Part shown: piece by piece, positions 1 through 11,185 of the stretch
Layout of the letters: each line of letters begins with the position of its first letter
Numbering within the stretch: the stretch's first letter is position 1
Assembly (NCBI RefSeq): GCF_026262505.1
Contig: NC_067206.1
Location: 2,170,001 to 2,234,000, forward strand
Source of the DNA: Trichomonas vaginalis G3
Taxonomy: Eukaryota; Parabasalia; Trichomonadida; Trichomonadidae
DNA: 64,000 nucleotides
Direction: 5' to 3'
Program-made: the position numbers and the translations under genes
Notes under the pieces: model-generated
The model's database searches: none
Told to the model about the DNA's origin: nothing
The model's input: the letters and a program-made list of their open reading frames with translations, nothing else

Positions 1-16
1 CCTGCAATTCCTTCTA

Positions 17-515
17 GAAAGTTCCAAAACTTTGGGTTAATTGGAAGACATTAACCCAAAGTTTTGGAACTTTCAAGTGGAAGATGGAAGGCTTTGGGTA
101 CATATTAATATAATATACCTCAAAGCCTTCCATCTCCACTACAAATGGGAGAAACTTTGTCCGAATAGTTTAACATTCGGACAAAGTTTCTCCCATTTAA
201 AGAAAGAATTGTTCCTTATGAGGTATATAGTTATAATGTATACCTCATAAGGAACAATTCCCTCCTTAAAACGAGAAAACTTGTTCGAAATTGTTTTATC
301 ATTTCGAACAAGTTTTCTCGTTTTTAATAACAAACTAAAGGCTATGAGGCACTGATTATATATTAGTGCCTCACAGCCTTTAGTTTCTAATAGATAGCTG
401 GGAAACTTTCTCCAAATGATAAGTTATTCAGAGAAAGTTTCCCAGCTATCAAGAGGGAATTGTTCCTTATGAGGTATATAGTTATAATGTATACCTCATA
501 AGGAACAATTCCCTC
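17..515. repeat. Hairpin array 1: eight consecutive inverted repeats
   Basis: Eight back-to-back hairpins with 2-8 base linkers: A 17-74, B 77-139, C 143-198, D 206-260, E 268-324, F 332-386, G 394-449, H 453-515. Arms are about 19-26 bp and mostly perfect, loops 8-14 bases. Two unit classes alternate. A, C, E and G have an AACTTT-like arm core. B, D, F and H have AT-rich loops such as TAGTTATAATG. Same-class units recur about every 126 bp. D and H carry the same stem. C, E and G differ at several stem positions, yet each still pairs with itself. Function unknown; the array may continue off the left edge of the window. Confidence 0.9.
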
Positions 516-989
516 ATTAAAATCGTAGATATTTTTTACTTATTACTCATGCTTTCAAAATCACAATCCTCTGAAAAGTTATTTTTTATTAAGAATTTAG
601 AATTTTGATAAATATTTTTTTATTTGATATAATTATATATTTTCAAAAAGACATTTTGAAAAGATATCTCAAAAGTTCTCTGAAAACCTATTTTTGATTA
701 ATTTTGAGAAATATCCATATTAAATTAATCAATAAATTCATTCAACACTACTTTAATTTTTAAATTCAAAAAATTATATGTGCTTCTTAAAATGTCTCAC
801 AAAAATTTTATTATAAAATTATATACAATATTAAAAATCCCACAACATTTTTTTACTTTACATAATCGTACTTCCTCGACGATTAATTTTTCCCTCAATT
901 CCTATCGTTGACCGAACTTAGCATGCAACACTAGTGTTATTTAATTTTACATTGCCATATAAATTTTTAGTGTACGTTTAAAATTTTTC

Positions 990-994
990 TCATT
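990..994 (+). promoter_or_regulatory. Inr-like initiator for gene 1000-2160
   Basis: TCATT matches the trichomonad initiator consensus TCA(+1)-pyrimidine-(T/A). Its A lies 8 bases before the ATG at 1000, the usual very short 5' leader in this group. Confidence 0.6.
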
Positions 995-999
995 CTTGC

Positions 1000-2160
1000 A
1001 TGCTTACTCTGAAAGATTTAGAATCATCTTCATCAAATGATGATATGAAGAGTGTTCTAGATGGGAGAGAAAATTTACAAGCATTACGAAAAGAAAAACA
1101 GAAATTAAATCAGAAAATCCAATCACTTGAGAACGATTTAGAAGTTGCAAGAAGAGCAAAGGAAGTTTCAGAGGCTGCTGCTGTTAGATTACTTAGGAAA
1201 TTGCGTGAATTATTCGGAAATTCTTTTGAAAATGATCAATTAGTAGACAAAATAGTTGAGTTACAAGGAAGAGTACAAAAATCTAAATCAATTGTTGATG
1301 ATTTAACTATTCAGATTAATATCAAGCAAAAACAAAATCAAACTGATCTTTTATCTTCAAAACTTAAAGCTAATACAATTGAAACTGAAAAATCAAATAT
1401 ATTGGATGAAATTCAAAGTATACAATCAAACATCGACCAATTACAACAGAAAATTGTAGAATCAAAAGATAGTTACGAAAAATTCAAGGAGAAATATGAC
1501 TCAGTTTTAAAAATGAAACAACAATCTCCTAAGCTAAACATATACCCTACATCTGACATTCTTAAATGGATTGAAGAGAATTCTGATGAATCATTTAATA
1601 AAATTTGCAAAAAGTACGCAAAAATATTCGGAATCGATTACCAAAATCCAGATGTGCTAGCAAATGACATTGAAAATGCATTTGCCAATCTGAACAAAAT
1701 AAAAGCATCAAGCAAAACTATTCATTCTGACTTATCAAAGGCAGTTCAAGAAATCATTCAAAAAAGAGAACAAACGAGATTGAAACACAAAGAAATGGAA
1801 AATATTTATATTTCAAAGAAACACGAATTTTCTTCGTTTTCTCAAGATAGCTCTAAAGAACTTGTGACGTCTATTGAACAATACAACAAAACGAAGAAAA
1901 GGAAATTAAAACATATATCAATAATTACAGAAACTATAAGTAAGGCATCGCTATTATCAGAGATCAAAGTTGATATGCACGATGAATTTTCAGGAATATG
2001 TCGTACTTGCATTGAATTCTCAAATGAGGCAAAGCAACTGATTAAAGAATTATCTTACAAAGAAGATAATATCAACTTTGAAATCATTCAACAAAAAATC
2101 AACTCTGTTAAGCAGCAGAATAATCTTCTTATTCAGCGTTTGCAAATAGAGAAAATATAA
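1000..2160 (+). CDS. Coiled-coil protein, 386 aa, function unknown
   Basis: The ATG at 1000 follows an Inr element directly. Residues ~20-65 and ~75-175 are lysine/glutamate/glutamine-rich with heptad-like spacing, as in long coiled coils. A more globular stretch (~180-240, with ILKWIEENSDES and ICKKYAKIFGIDYQNP) interrupts them, and charged helices follow to the end. No signal peptide or membrane segment is visible. Such proteins are usually cytoskeletal, centrosomal or trafficking-related, but nothing here decides which. The upstream 400 bases and the hairpin array behind them are duplicated near 11 kb without this gene. Confidence 0.8.
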   Translation: MLTLKDLESSSSNDDMKSVLDGRENLQALRKEKQKLNQKIQSLENDLEVARRAKEVSEAAAVRLLRKLRELFGNSFENDQLVDKIVELQGRVQKSKSIVDDLTIQINIKQKQNQTDLLSSKLKANTIETEKSNILDEIQSIQSNIDQLQQKIVESKDSYEKFKEKYDSVLKMKQQSPKLNIYPTSDILKWIEENSDESFNKICKKYAKIFGIDYQNPDVLANDIENAFANLNKIKASSKTIHSDLSKAVQEIIQKREQTRLKHKEMENIYISKKHEFSSFSQDSSKELVTSIEQYNKTKKRKLKHISIITETISKASLLSEIKVDMHDEFSGICRTCIEFSNEAKQLIKELSYKEDNINFEIIQQKINSVKQQNNLLIQRLQIEKI

Positions 2161-2766
2161 GAGAAAAGTTGTGCTAACAAGCAAAAAGCATCAATTGAAA
2201 TCTACTAATATTTCCATACCAACATATTCTGATTTGAAAATGTTCATAAATCTAAAAGCAATATGCTAAATATGTTAATTAGATGGTGTTGCATTTTGAT
2301 ATGATTAACATACTTTAACTCTTGACTCAATAATTTCGTTTTTTAAAAAACCATCAATATGGGATCCCCAGAATAAATGTAATAGTTATATTACAAAACA
2401 CATTGTTTTCTTTATCAATAGCTAATAAATACTGAATTACTAATATTTTCAAGAATAATCAAATGCCTGCAAATTTATAGCAAGTACTATGTCTGTTAAT
2501 TCAAATTTAATAAAAATATCTTAAGTCTTACTTTAATTAACCCAAATTTTCAAAATTGACAGCATTTTCAAATATCGGTCTGAGAAATATCTTGGGTGAA
2601 GGATATTTACAACAATTATCATAATATTCAAAATACGATCGATTTTTTTGTCAGTTTATTATTTTGATATAAAATTATGAAGCCATATCAAAGAACCCAA
2701 AATGATAACAATATTTTATAATAACGAATTATTTAAGGTTCTAAATTGAAAAGAACAAAATTTTAT
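2161..2766. other. Intergenic, no gene recognised
   Basis: AT-rich, about 600 bases, with stops in all frames. A convincing Inr-ATG pair for the downstream gene is not visible, and the frame of 2767 is closed upstream by a TAA at 2734. Confidence 0.6.
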
Positions 2767-5352
2767 ATGAGTTTAGGAAAATTCCGCGATGCAACCGAAT
2801 TCTTTGGAAATGCGGATGTTCAAAACCAAATCAAAGGTTTCGGTGATACTATGGGATTTTTAAAAGATCGCGGATCAGTTTTCCTTACTTGTTATGAAAA
2901 AATTCAATCGTCATGAGAGAAGTTTTTCAGCTTAATCAAATTCGATTCCATAATGAACTTCTTTCAACAAATCGGATTATGGTTTACATCATTGAAGTTT
3001 CCTGAAGGTTTCGAAAGAGCATTTCAAAAATTCATGGATTTTGTCTCATTAATATGGACTTTCATTTCATCTATTACAGATCTCGAAATTTTCTATATTT
3101 GGTCATGTATTGAAGTTACTCTTTTTGTTATTTGGCTAATCATTAAAATTTGGGACCCAGTTCTCGAATTAAAAGGACCAAACTCATCCGGGTGGGAGAA
3201 GAGAGGAAAATTGTTTTACTGGGTTGTCTATTTAATGGTAGAAATTCTTGTTGTTTTATTTCTCCCATGTATCACTGCATGTTTCAATGTAATATTCTGC
3301 TATGAAGGACTTATGGTTCCATATGAACTCGAATGCTATCATGGAATGCATTGGTTACATCTATGTATCGCAATTTTTGTTTTTCTTTTCATAGGATTGT
3401 ACTTACCATTTCAAATTTTCTTTGTCATACGAACATATCAGCCAAAGCCTCATCAGTACGATTCTTCTGGCCAAAAACTCGTGAAGGGCTTTGATGATGA
3501 AGAAATTACGAGAAACTACCAAGATTTACTTGAAAGAGATCAATGCCCATATAAATTCCTTTACGCTGGATATGAATATGGCTGGAGTTTGTACAAAGTT
3601 ATCACTATGATTTTCAAGATGGTGATTATTATCCCTACAATTCCATTTTTTACATCCACAGTAGGTACAGCATCCGCATCATTAGTTATTGTTACTATCT
3701 ACGGCCTTATCTCCATTATTTCTTCACCGTTTCTTCTTCCAAGTGATGATTGAATTGAAATCACTGCAAGACTTACTGCTGTTTTGACTCTTTGTGTGCA
3801 GATCTGCGTTCTCTGCAAGGTAATACACGAACCATACAGTTCAAGAATACTGATTACTCTCAATGTTGCTTGTTTAGTTGTTATCTTTCTGATTATTTTG
3901 TTCAGCATGAACTTTGTCAAGAATCTGATCAGGAAATACTTCGGAAGACTCCACTACAGCACAGGCCTGGTCTACAATGACACTTTGGCGAGAAAAACAA
4001 GAATCTGGCAGAGATTTTGGAGGAGTTTATTTAAATCTCGCGAATTGTATGTTGATGTCGAGAAAAGAATGCAAGAATTAGTTGACATTTGCACAAAAGA
4101 AGGAATTACGAACTTCAGAAACGATCTATTTGCACCAAATGACGCAATTAAACAGGCAAGAAAACTTTCTTTCTTCTTGGAAGGACCTGACTGCTACTTC
4201 CGATCTGATTCAGTCAAAGATCCAACCTGCTGGGGAAGGATGTTCATAAATCTATTCCCGTTTCAGCTGACAATCATTTACGATGTATCCGAGAAGTCTG
4301 TTATTATTGATGATGAAATAGTTTGCGAATTTGTCAATCAAAATAAGCAAAGCGATATTTTGTTGTCAAGGAAATTCAGGCAGATGCTGAGATGTTTGAG
4401 GGATGAGAGAGTGAATTACAAATTCAGCGAAATAGTCCCCATCAAAACAGCATGCGGGAAGAAAGAAAGGTTGGTAGATTTCCAGTCTGGAATTTTGAGG
4501 ATAAAACAAAAGTGTAATGATCCGTTTTCTCATGGATTCAAGGTCAGGTTGGAACTCGATGACGGGAAATACATCGATGATGATGGAACAGAAGTAACAG
4601 GAATCAAATACACTGCCAAAGAAGCAGATCTCGGAATAACAAGCGATTTCTCGCAAACTCCAGAGTTACTTCAATTGTTTAACTCAAATAAAGAGATAAT
4701 TGACGCTAAATGGCCTGAAATCCAGCAAAGATTAACGTGGATGCACGATGATTTGATGGAATTTCGCCAAGAGCAGCTAGAAGTGCTGAGCAACGTCTTT
4801 TACATGATGGTCTACAACAACGACAAAATTCCAAGAGCAGAAATGGAATCATTTTTGACGAAATACGAACAGAACCCGACTGTTCAGAACATTCCAGAAC
4901 TAGAAAGGCTCAACCTTGATGGCCTCTACGACAGACTCAAGTTCTACGATGTACATCCAGCATTTGCTTTCTGGTACAACTTTTTCGACGATATCGCCGT
5001 GAGAAATTCTGTCATCAAAAAGATTTCAACAAACGCAGATCTGTTCGACATGTCTGCTGGCACTGCTCTTGCTTACCACCCAATGCCTGTCGAGAAGTTG
5101 AAGGAGATACTGGAAAGCAGATGGCTGAGAACTAAGAAAGGCGGAGGCTTGTTCAATGACAAAGTGATGAATCTGTTTGAGGAAAAACTCAACGCTGCAT
5201 GCAACAATGCTCCTGTTCCTGAGACTGAAATCAAGGTTTCTTCAATGAGTGAAAATTTGATGACAGATCCACTAATGATAGGAACTCCTTTGGTTACAGA
5301 GAATACTACTTATCTGGCAACAGCTGCAATGACTGCTTTCACTGGATCATAA
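2767..5352 (+). pseudogene. Polytopic membrane protein gene with two in-frame TGA codons
   Basis: A single frame runs from the ATG at 2767 to a TAA at 5352 (about 860 codons), interrupted only by TGA at 2914-2916 and TGA at 3751-3753. The open parts read as one protein. There is a short N-terminal part and then several hydrophobic segments (FYIWSCIEVTLFVIWLIIKI, a pair around 3220-3300, one around 3355-3430, and two around 3590-3740). After the second TGA two more follow (around 3770-3810 and 3850-3905). A ~480-residue soluble, probably cytosolic region comes last. The pieces at 2953 and from 3784 are therefore not separate genes. It is either a recent nonsense-inactivated member of a membrane-protein family or is translated by stop readthrough; I favour a pseudogene. 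The family is not recognised. Confidence 0.75.
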
Positions 5353-5581
5353 TACATTATATCTATGTTTTATATTACTTTTGTTTGTTTGATAAAATGT
5401 TTGATATAGTTATGCAAATTGAATGCAACCACTTTAATATATTTCTGCAATAACTCGAAACTTCAGTTCGAGATAAGATCAATTGTTACATTGATCATAT
5501 TCTCATTGAAAATACATCATATTAAATGATCTATTGATTCCAAAATTTCGCAATTTTTTTTATAAATTTTGAAAATTTTGT

Positions 5582-6823
5582 ATGAACAAAATGAGGGGGA
5601 GAAGATTTGCAAAAGTATCACGAAAAATTCTTATAATACCAGTTCTATATACTTTTCTCTTCTTTGTTCTTGCTACTCCTACCTCCTATGCAGGCGCTAT
5701 AAACAAAAGAGTTTTCTTGAGTCCAACAATGTTTAATCATTCGGGATTTATAGAAGATCACGTAGTTGAATATATACATTATAACGAAAGCTTCAAAATT
5801 CCACGCAAAGATATCCTCTTCGTACTTAATGATGGTGTTGATCAAGTAAATTACAAATTAAACATATCAAACCAAGTTCATCATGCAAATTCAATAGTTG
5901 CAACAATTGTTCATTTACGAGATTGTTATGTTTCTCCATCAACATTTGTTGCAACCTTGGATTCTCTTATGTACAGACCACCAGCAGCCTGGTACATTAA
6001 ATCTCTTTTTGATTTCTACCCAGGAAAGGTTGTTGGATCATATGACAGTGTTATTGCTCTTGGTCATTTATACGTATATAGTTTTGGTCATTTCGTTAAT
6101 GACGTTCTTGCACCATTAATTCTGATACCCAAAGAAGTTCGTGATAAATCGTATATACTTTGTTTCACTTCTTATTTCCTTGCAAGAAAATTCTTACCCG
6201 CTTTTGGACTTGAGAAGCGATTTCTCAAATTAAACAGATATCAATGGGTTTATGCCAACCATGTTTACGTGGCAGACAATCCGAGAACACATGTCTCTCA
6301 TTATGGGCCAGCATTTAAAAACTTAAGTATTTTGTTCAAAGAAAAATACAATCTAATGGATGTCAAACCAGACAGATATATTTTGTCCAACAGAAAAGGA
6401 AAAATCAGGAGAGTTCCTAATTTCAAAGAAGTTGTCAAAACAGTAAAGACTCTCTTCCCTCAGTACAACTGGGAAGCATTCATTGACAATGCTAACTCCA
6501 TATCCACCATCTGCAAGACCTGGGGACGAGCCCAAGTTTTGTATCTCGTTACAGGAAGTAACGTTTTCAAATGTTTCTTCCTGCCTCAGTCATGTATGGT
6601 CATAATTCTCTTCGGAAAAGTTTATGATAACTCAACGCTCTTTGCCCTCGGATCTCTCAATATCCACACTTGTCTCGTGATTGAGCCACAGATCAACCAC
6701 GCGGTCTACCCAACTACTGAGCCAATGAGCTTGAAGAAGACTGAAGACGCTTTCAAAGCTGTTATATATTATCTCGAACACAAAGAGTGGCCTAAAGTTG
6801 ATTATGGAAAAGTTGTTATTTGA
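5582..6823 (+). CDS. GT61/DUF563-like glycosyltransferase, type II membrane protein
   Basis: 413 aa from the ATG at 5582. A basic N-terminus is followed by one hydrophobic segment (IPVLYTFLFFVLATP, ~20-36), a signal anchor typical of Golgi transferases. The lumenal part has the layout of the DUF563 (CAZy GT61) family: a YSFGHFVNDVLAPL histidine motif near residue 165, a YILSNRKGKIRRVPN stretch near 262, and a C-terminal VTGSNVFKCFFLPQ nucleotide-site-like motif near 320. Members transfer sugars to secretory glycoproteins or glycans; donor and acceptor cannot be told from sequence. It is paralogous to 19451-20743 (shared GHF.-[NY]-D and RINFLNR/YILSNR segments). An unclassified DUF563 protein is the alternative. 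Confidence 0.7.
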   Translation: MNKMRGRRFAKVSRKILIIPVLYTFLFFVLATPTSYAGAINKRVFLSPTMFNHSGFIEDHVVEYIHYNESFKIPRKDILFVLNDGVDQVNYKLNISNQVHHANSIVATIVHLRDCYVSPSTFVATLDSLMYRPPAAWYIKSLFDFYPGKVVGSYDSVIALGHLYVYSFGHFVNDVLAPLILIPKEVRDKSYILCFTSYFLARKFLPAFGLEKRFLKLNRYQWVYANHVYVADNPRTHVSHYGPAFKNLSILFKEKYNLMDVKPDRYILSNRKGKIRRVPNFKEVVKTVKTLFPQYNWEAFIDNANSISTICKTWGRAQVLYLVTGSNVFKCFFLPQSCMVIILFGKVYDNSTLFALGSLNIHTCLVIEPQINHAVYPTTEPMSLKKTEDAFKAVIYYLEHKEWPKVDYGKVVI

Positions 6824-8337
6824 TGTATATAAATAAAGATATATATTAACTCTTTCATTGATATTATAGATAGGCTTTATTGAAATCGAGTACCAAAGAC
6901 AAATAAATCTTAAAGGTTTAATCATGAAAAAGAAATAATCAAATTTAATATTGACTTGAGATTTATATTTTGTGATTTCCCCTTCATCAAAACACTGTAT
7001 TTAATCTAGAGGAAATGTGATTACTTGGAAGAAATATCAAATTTGACAGAAAATGTAGGAGTTAATGGAAGAAAAAAAAATCATTCTTACAGAATTTTTG
7101 TGATCCTCAGAGGAGGATATAAAGAATGAAGAATGCAAGTGTTGATCTATATCTTTTTGAACCTCAATTAATAATAGAAATAAGTATTAATTTATTATTG
7201 ATATCCTAATTTTGATTGCGTTTCACAAATTAAATTCAAGTTTCAAACAATAATTTTTATCGAATAAAAGAGGAAAATTTACCAATCGAAGAGTAGAAGA
7301 GTCCAAGCGAAATCATATATATAACATTTTTTAATTACATGCTTTGAGATAATAAATCTTGTTTTTGGGTAGATAGAAAAATTTCATTCATTTTTAGTTT
7401 GAAGATGAATAATAGATTTCAGATTAATGCAATTTATTAATGAAAATATTGACCGCATTGAAAAATTTCATTAGTGGGTTCTCTAGTGCCGTGATTTTGA
7501 TCATTAACATTCTTTCCATTTTATTAATTTTTTATGAATATTCATTCCCGTTTTGAGTAACACAATATTCACATCACAATTTTACTGCGATTTATTCAAA
7601 AAAACATCTTTTTATTCATTCGATGAATAAATATTGAATGAATCTAATTTTTTTAACTCCTTTCAACAATCAAGTATATTGTAATACTCAAACGAGTTTA
7701 AACATTAAATATTACATCGATGAGCAGATTGTTTGTTTTGAATCTATTGCCTAACTGTTCAAAATTCAAAGCTTTTGAATATTAACTTTTTTTGACAGTT
7801 CGAATTGAAAGGAATAAATCGGTTTTTCTTAATTTCTTCCAATAAATTTCACAGTAGTTAATAGCAGAGTATTTGTAAAACTATTTTTTGTGCGCAAGTA
7901 TAAAATTTTATTTCTTGTTTAACCGCTAAATTTACTTTTTCTGAAAAAGTGAAATAATTTTGCAAATTACCTCAGACTTTTCAGAGGATTGAGTGGCAAC
8001 TCAATCCTCTGAAATAGTCTGTGGTAATTTTTAGTCTCTACACTATTTCAATATAAGCTCCATTTTTAAACAGTTTTTAAAAATCGAGCATTGAAAAGTG
8101 TGATGAGACTTTGTTTTTAACAAATAATGATAGCAAATTTTCTTTCTTATATTTCTCTTTATTAATCAAAATTAAACTCAAGATTCAAAAATGTAAAGAG
8201 CATTCAATTCAATAATTATTTTGCGATAAAAGCATAAATTGTGAAAATATATTCTAAATCTGGATTTTCATTTACAAAAAAGCACGTTCACTTTTTTTGT
8301 ATCATTCAGAATGTTTTCAAATTTCTGACCAAATTAA
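6824..8337. other. Gene-free AT-rich DNA
   Basis: About 1.5 kb with no credible coding frame or RNA gene. Around 7970-8030 an imperfect inverted repeat (ACCTCAGACTTTTCAGAGGATTGAG paired with CTCAATCCTCTGAAATAGTCTGTGG) forms a ~25-bp stem. Nothing else is recognised. Confidence 0.55.
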
Positions 8338-8768
8338 GGGAGGCTTCCGACCAGAAAGCCCTCTCAATTTTTTGTGATGTTTACACCAAAAGTGAGATTC
8401 GTTAAGCGTTTTTCTCGTTGAATATTGAGTTTCCCGGATTTTAAGTTATTCATAAAGCTTCTCTATATTATACCCTATCTACTGATATGATTATTTTTGA
8501 AAAATCTCTTAAATCGACCTGCACTGAATTTTTTAGGGAAAATTCGAAATTTTATAGGCGTTTTCTGTCACGTTTTTTTGCGGAATAAAATCCGAAAAAT
8601 AATTTTTTGAAGAATCATTTGGGTAGAATACTTATCGAAAATTATATTTATTATAATTTTGGTCGATCAAAATAAGCGGATTCAAAACTGGCAAAAACCC
8701 TTTCGGCAATTGGGGCCGCGACAAATTTGCCCAGCCAGTAAAGTATTCAATTTTTTTGCATTTTTTAA

Positions 8769-9854
8769 GGGTGCACACGAGAGGATCATGTAAACTTCAG
8801 AATTTAGCTTCTTAAGGGTGCACCCATATGTACGTTTATTTGAGAGGAGGAGGATTACCCTCTCAATTTTGAGGGATTCGTTAGTTTATTTTCTCGATGA
8901 ATATGCAATAAAATTTGATTTTTACCTTATCAATATACTTCATCTAATATACACATGTTCATGTAAAAACTTTTTTCCAAAATCCTCAAGAATTAAGGGA
9001 TTTTTGAATTTTAAGAATTTTTTTCGAATTTTTTCGAAAAAAAAATATTTTCAGAACAGCCTTAACGGCTAAGATTTAGGAACAATGTTAAGTATCAAAA
9101 AGAAAGGAGGTCTGATATAGACAACATATATCGTTGAAGGTTGAAAAAATCTCTAATATTTGAGCCCAAAATTTCAAATTTTAATTTTTTGAAAAAAGAG
9201 GCCACCCATATGTACGTTTATTTGAGAGGAGGAGGATTATATTTTTGAAAGGGTGAAAATTATGAATATGTTAATTATATAATAATATGTATTATTATAA
9301 AAAGAAAAAATAAAGCACGTTAAAATTTTTCTTTCTTGATTTTTTACAAAATCTACTTAGAATTATGCAAAATATGACTAAATAATTATAAATTTCAAGT
9401 TAAATTTTAATTTTGATAAATAATTTAAATTTCAAAATATCAAGTTCAGTTCGACTATGTATGTAGTAATTCCTCAATAAAGTGCCAAAACCCTATTAAA
9501 ATATATGAACATTTTCAACATTTTAATGTTTTTATTTAAAAATTTGATGGAATATGAGCTTCAAACAATTATTATGTAAATAAAAATAATTAAATATATA
9601 TATTTATTCGTATTACAACCGTAGTAAGTCGATTCTTCCTTTCTTCTACTGAGTTTTGAATTTGATTTCGAATTGTAAAGAGATTCAAAGGGAAAATACT
9701 AGCGGATAAAAACTACCTCCATGAAAGGGTCATAATGGAGTCAAGTTGTATTTTTTGATATTTTTTGCTTTTCGAGCCTAAATAGGTAGCCAAGATAATG
9801 CCTAAAAATAAGGTTCTAAATTCTGAAGTTTACATGATCCTCTCGTGTGCACCC
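8769..9854. mobile_element. Nested TTAA-flanked MITE-like element (inner)
   Basis: Perfect ~39-bp terminal inverted repeats begin GGGTGCACACGAGAGGATCA, at 8769-8807 and, inverted, 9816-9854. TTAA abuts both (8765-8768, 9855-9858). The inverted similarity continues ~15 bases past TTAA into T-rich flanks, so the exact ends could be slightly wider. The body is AT-rich without a coding frame. Confidence 0.6.
8821..9239 (+). repeat. Pair of 37-bp direct repeats inside the inner element
   Basis: CACCCATATGTACGTTTATT followed by TGAGAGGAGGAGGATTA occurs at 8821-8857 and again, identically, at 9203-9239. It carries a polypurine GAGAGGAGGAGGA run. Probably an internal duplication of the transposon body. 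Confidence 0.75.
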
Positions 9855-9930
9855 TTAAAAAAATGCAAAAAAAAATGTAATAAAATAAAAAAATTTTTAG
9901 TATCGATAATCTGAAATATGTTGTTTACTT

Positions 9931-10167
9931 AAGCCGCTCGCTTCGCTCGCGGCTTAGTTTCGTAGTTTCGTACAATCTTTTTTCAAATCTGTTCTTTTCG
10001 TCAGCCGCGAGCGAAGCGAGGGGCTTAGTTTCGTAATTTCATACAATCTTTTTTCGAATCTGTTCTTTTCTTAAGCCGCGAGCGAAGCGAGTGGCTTAGT
10101 TTCGTAATTTCATACAATTATTTTTCGAATTTGTTCTTTTTGTCAACCGCGAGCGAAGCGAGTGGCT
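9931..10167. repeat. Tandem 71-bp repeat, each unit with a GC-rich palindrome
   Basis: Four palindromes of the form AGCCGCGAGCGAAGCGAGNGGC at about 9932, 10002, 10074 and 10147 are joined by near-identical AT-rich linkers (TTAGTTTCGTAATTTCATAC then a T-rich tract), period ~71 bp. The first palindrome is perfect; the later ones have one or two core changes. The GC-rich core contrasts sharply with the surrounding ~75% AT. Confidence 0.85.
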
Positions 10168-10872
10168 TTTTATTTTTTTAAATTTTTTTCTTTCTTACTT
10201 TTTTTCCCCTTACTTACAAATTTGATAGTAACTTACCAAATCTCTCTATCATATAATAATAAATTAATCCATTTTTGTTTCAAATCTGACACTTTACATT
10301 TCTGACATGTAAACACGTCACTTTTCACTTCACCTCACTGGGCAAGTTTGTGCCCCCCTCGGCAATTTGTGGACAATTCCGAACCCCCTCATTTTTGAAA
10401 TTTAATAAGAAAAATAGAATCTTTATTAAATATAGATTTTAAAAAACTTGGTTATAAATTACGAAATTTTCTCACTTGGGCTAAAAAGTGACAATTTGGT
10501 CGGAAGCCACCCTTAAGTGAATTATTTAATTTACTTTTTCCCATCATTGATTTTACTGTAATATACATGGCACGGCGGGCGCAAAAAGTGACAAAATAGA
10601 ATACCTATGGTGGCAAGACAAAGGAAACATTTTTGTAAGGCAAACATTATATCAATGTTGTATGCTAAGATCAGTCATAATGTAAACCTCTCAATTTTAT
10701 TGTCGTGGGAAGTATCTCAATTCCTTCAAAAAAATTGAAAAACTATTTAATTTTAAAAATATAATACTTTTAATTAGTTAATTAATTGGAGATATTTTAA
10801 AAAAATCACTTTTGATAATACTTTTGAGAACTTTAATTAAAAAAATATATTCAAAAATATCCAGGATATCAA

Positions 10873-11185
10873 GAGGGAATTGTTCCTTATGAGGTATATA
10901 GTTATGATGTATACCTCATAAGGAACAATTCCCTCCTTAAAACGAGAAAACTTGTTCGAAATTGTTTATCATTTCGAACAAGTTTTCTCGTTTTTAATAG
11001 GAAACTAAAGGCTATGAGGCACTGATTATATATTAGTGCCTCATAGCCTTTAGTTCCTAATAGATAGCTGGGGAACTTTCTCCAAATGATAAGTTATTCA
11101 GAGAAAGTTTCCCAGCTATCAAGAGGGAATTGTTCCTTATGAGGTATATAGTTATGATGTATACCTCATACGGAACAATTCCCTC
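10873..11185. repeat. Hairpin array 2 (five units)
   Basis: The units correspond in order to D/H, E, F, G and H of array 1: 10873-10935, about 10938-10995, 11001-11056, 11064-11119 and 11123-11185. Unit F here has a perfect stem where array 1 has one mismatch. Unit G has one mismatch where array 1 is perfect. Loops and linkers are conserved. The array is followed by 420 bases homologous to the DNA behind array 1. Confidence 0.9.

Larger units (their letters stand above)
8338..10512. mobile_element. Non-autonomous TTAA-flanked DNA element (outer)
   Basis: TTAA at 8334-8337 is followed by GGGAGGCTTCCGACCA. The inverted counterpart TGGTCGGAAGCCACCC lies at the far end, directly before TTAA at 10513-10516. 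This is the target-site and end structure of TTAA-specific DNA transposons (Kolobok, piggyBac), and the GGG start matches the Kolobok-like element at 29716. Further imperfect inverted matches lie inside, such as ACAAATTTGCCCAG near 8721 against CTGGGCAAGTTTGT near 10339. No transposase is encoded. A second element (8769-9854) and a GC-palindrome tandem lie within it. Confidence 0.55.

Noticed and set aside
41-333. Small overlapping frames within the first hairpins
   Set aside because: They arise from the palindromes read on both strands; no promoter and no independent support.
17-515. CRISPR-like array
   Set aside because: Units are self-complementary hairpins without constant repeats and variable spacers; eukaryotic context.
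8818-9072. 84-codon frame in the inner element
   Set aside because: No ATG start, AT-rich low complexity, lies across a direct repeat.
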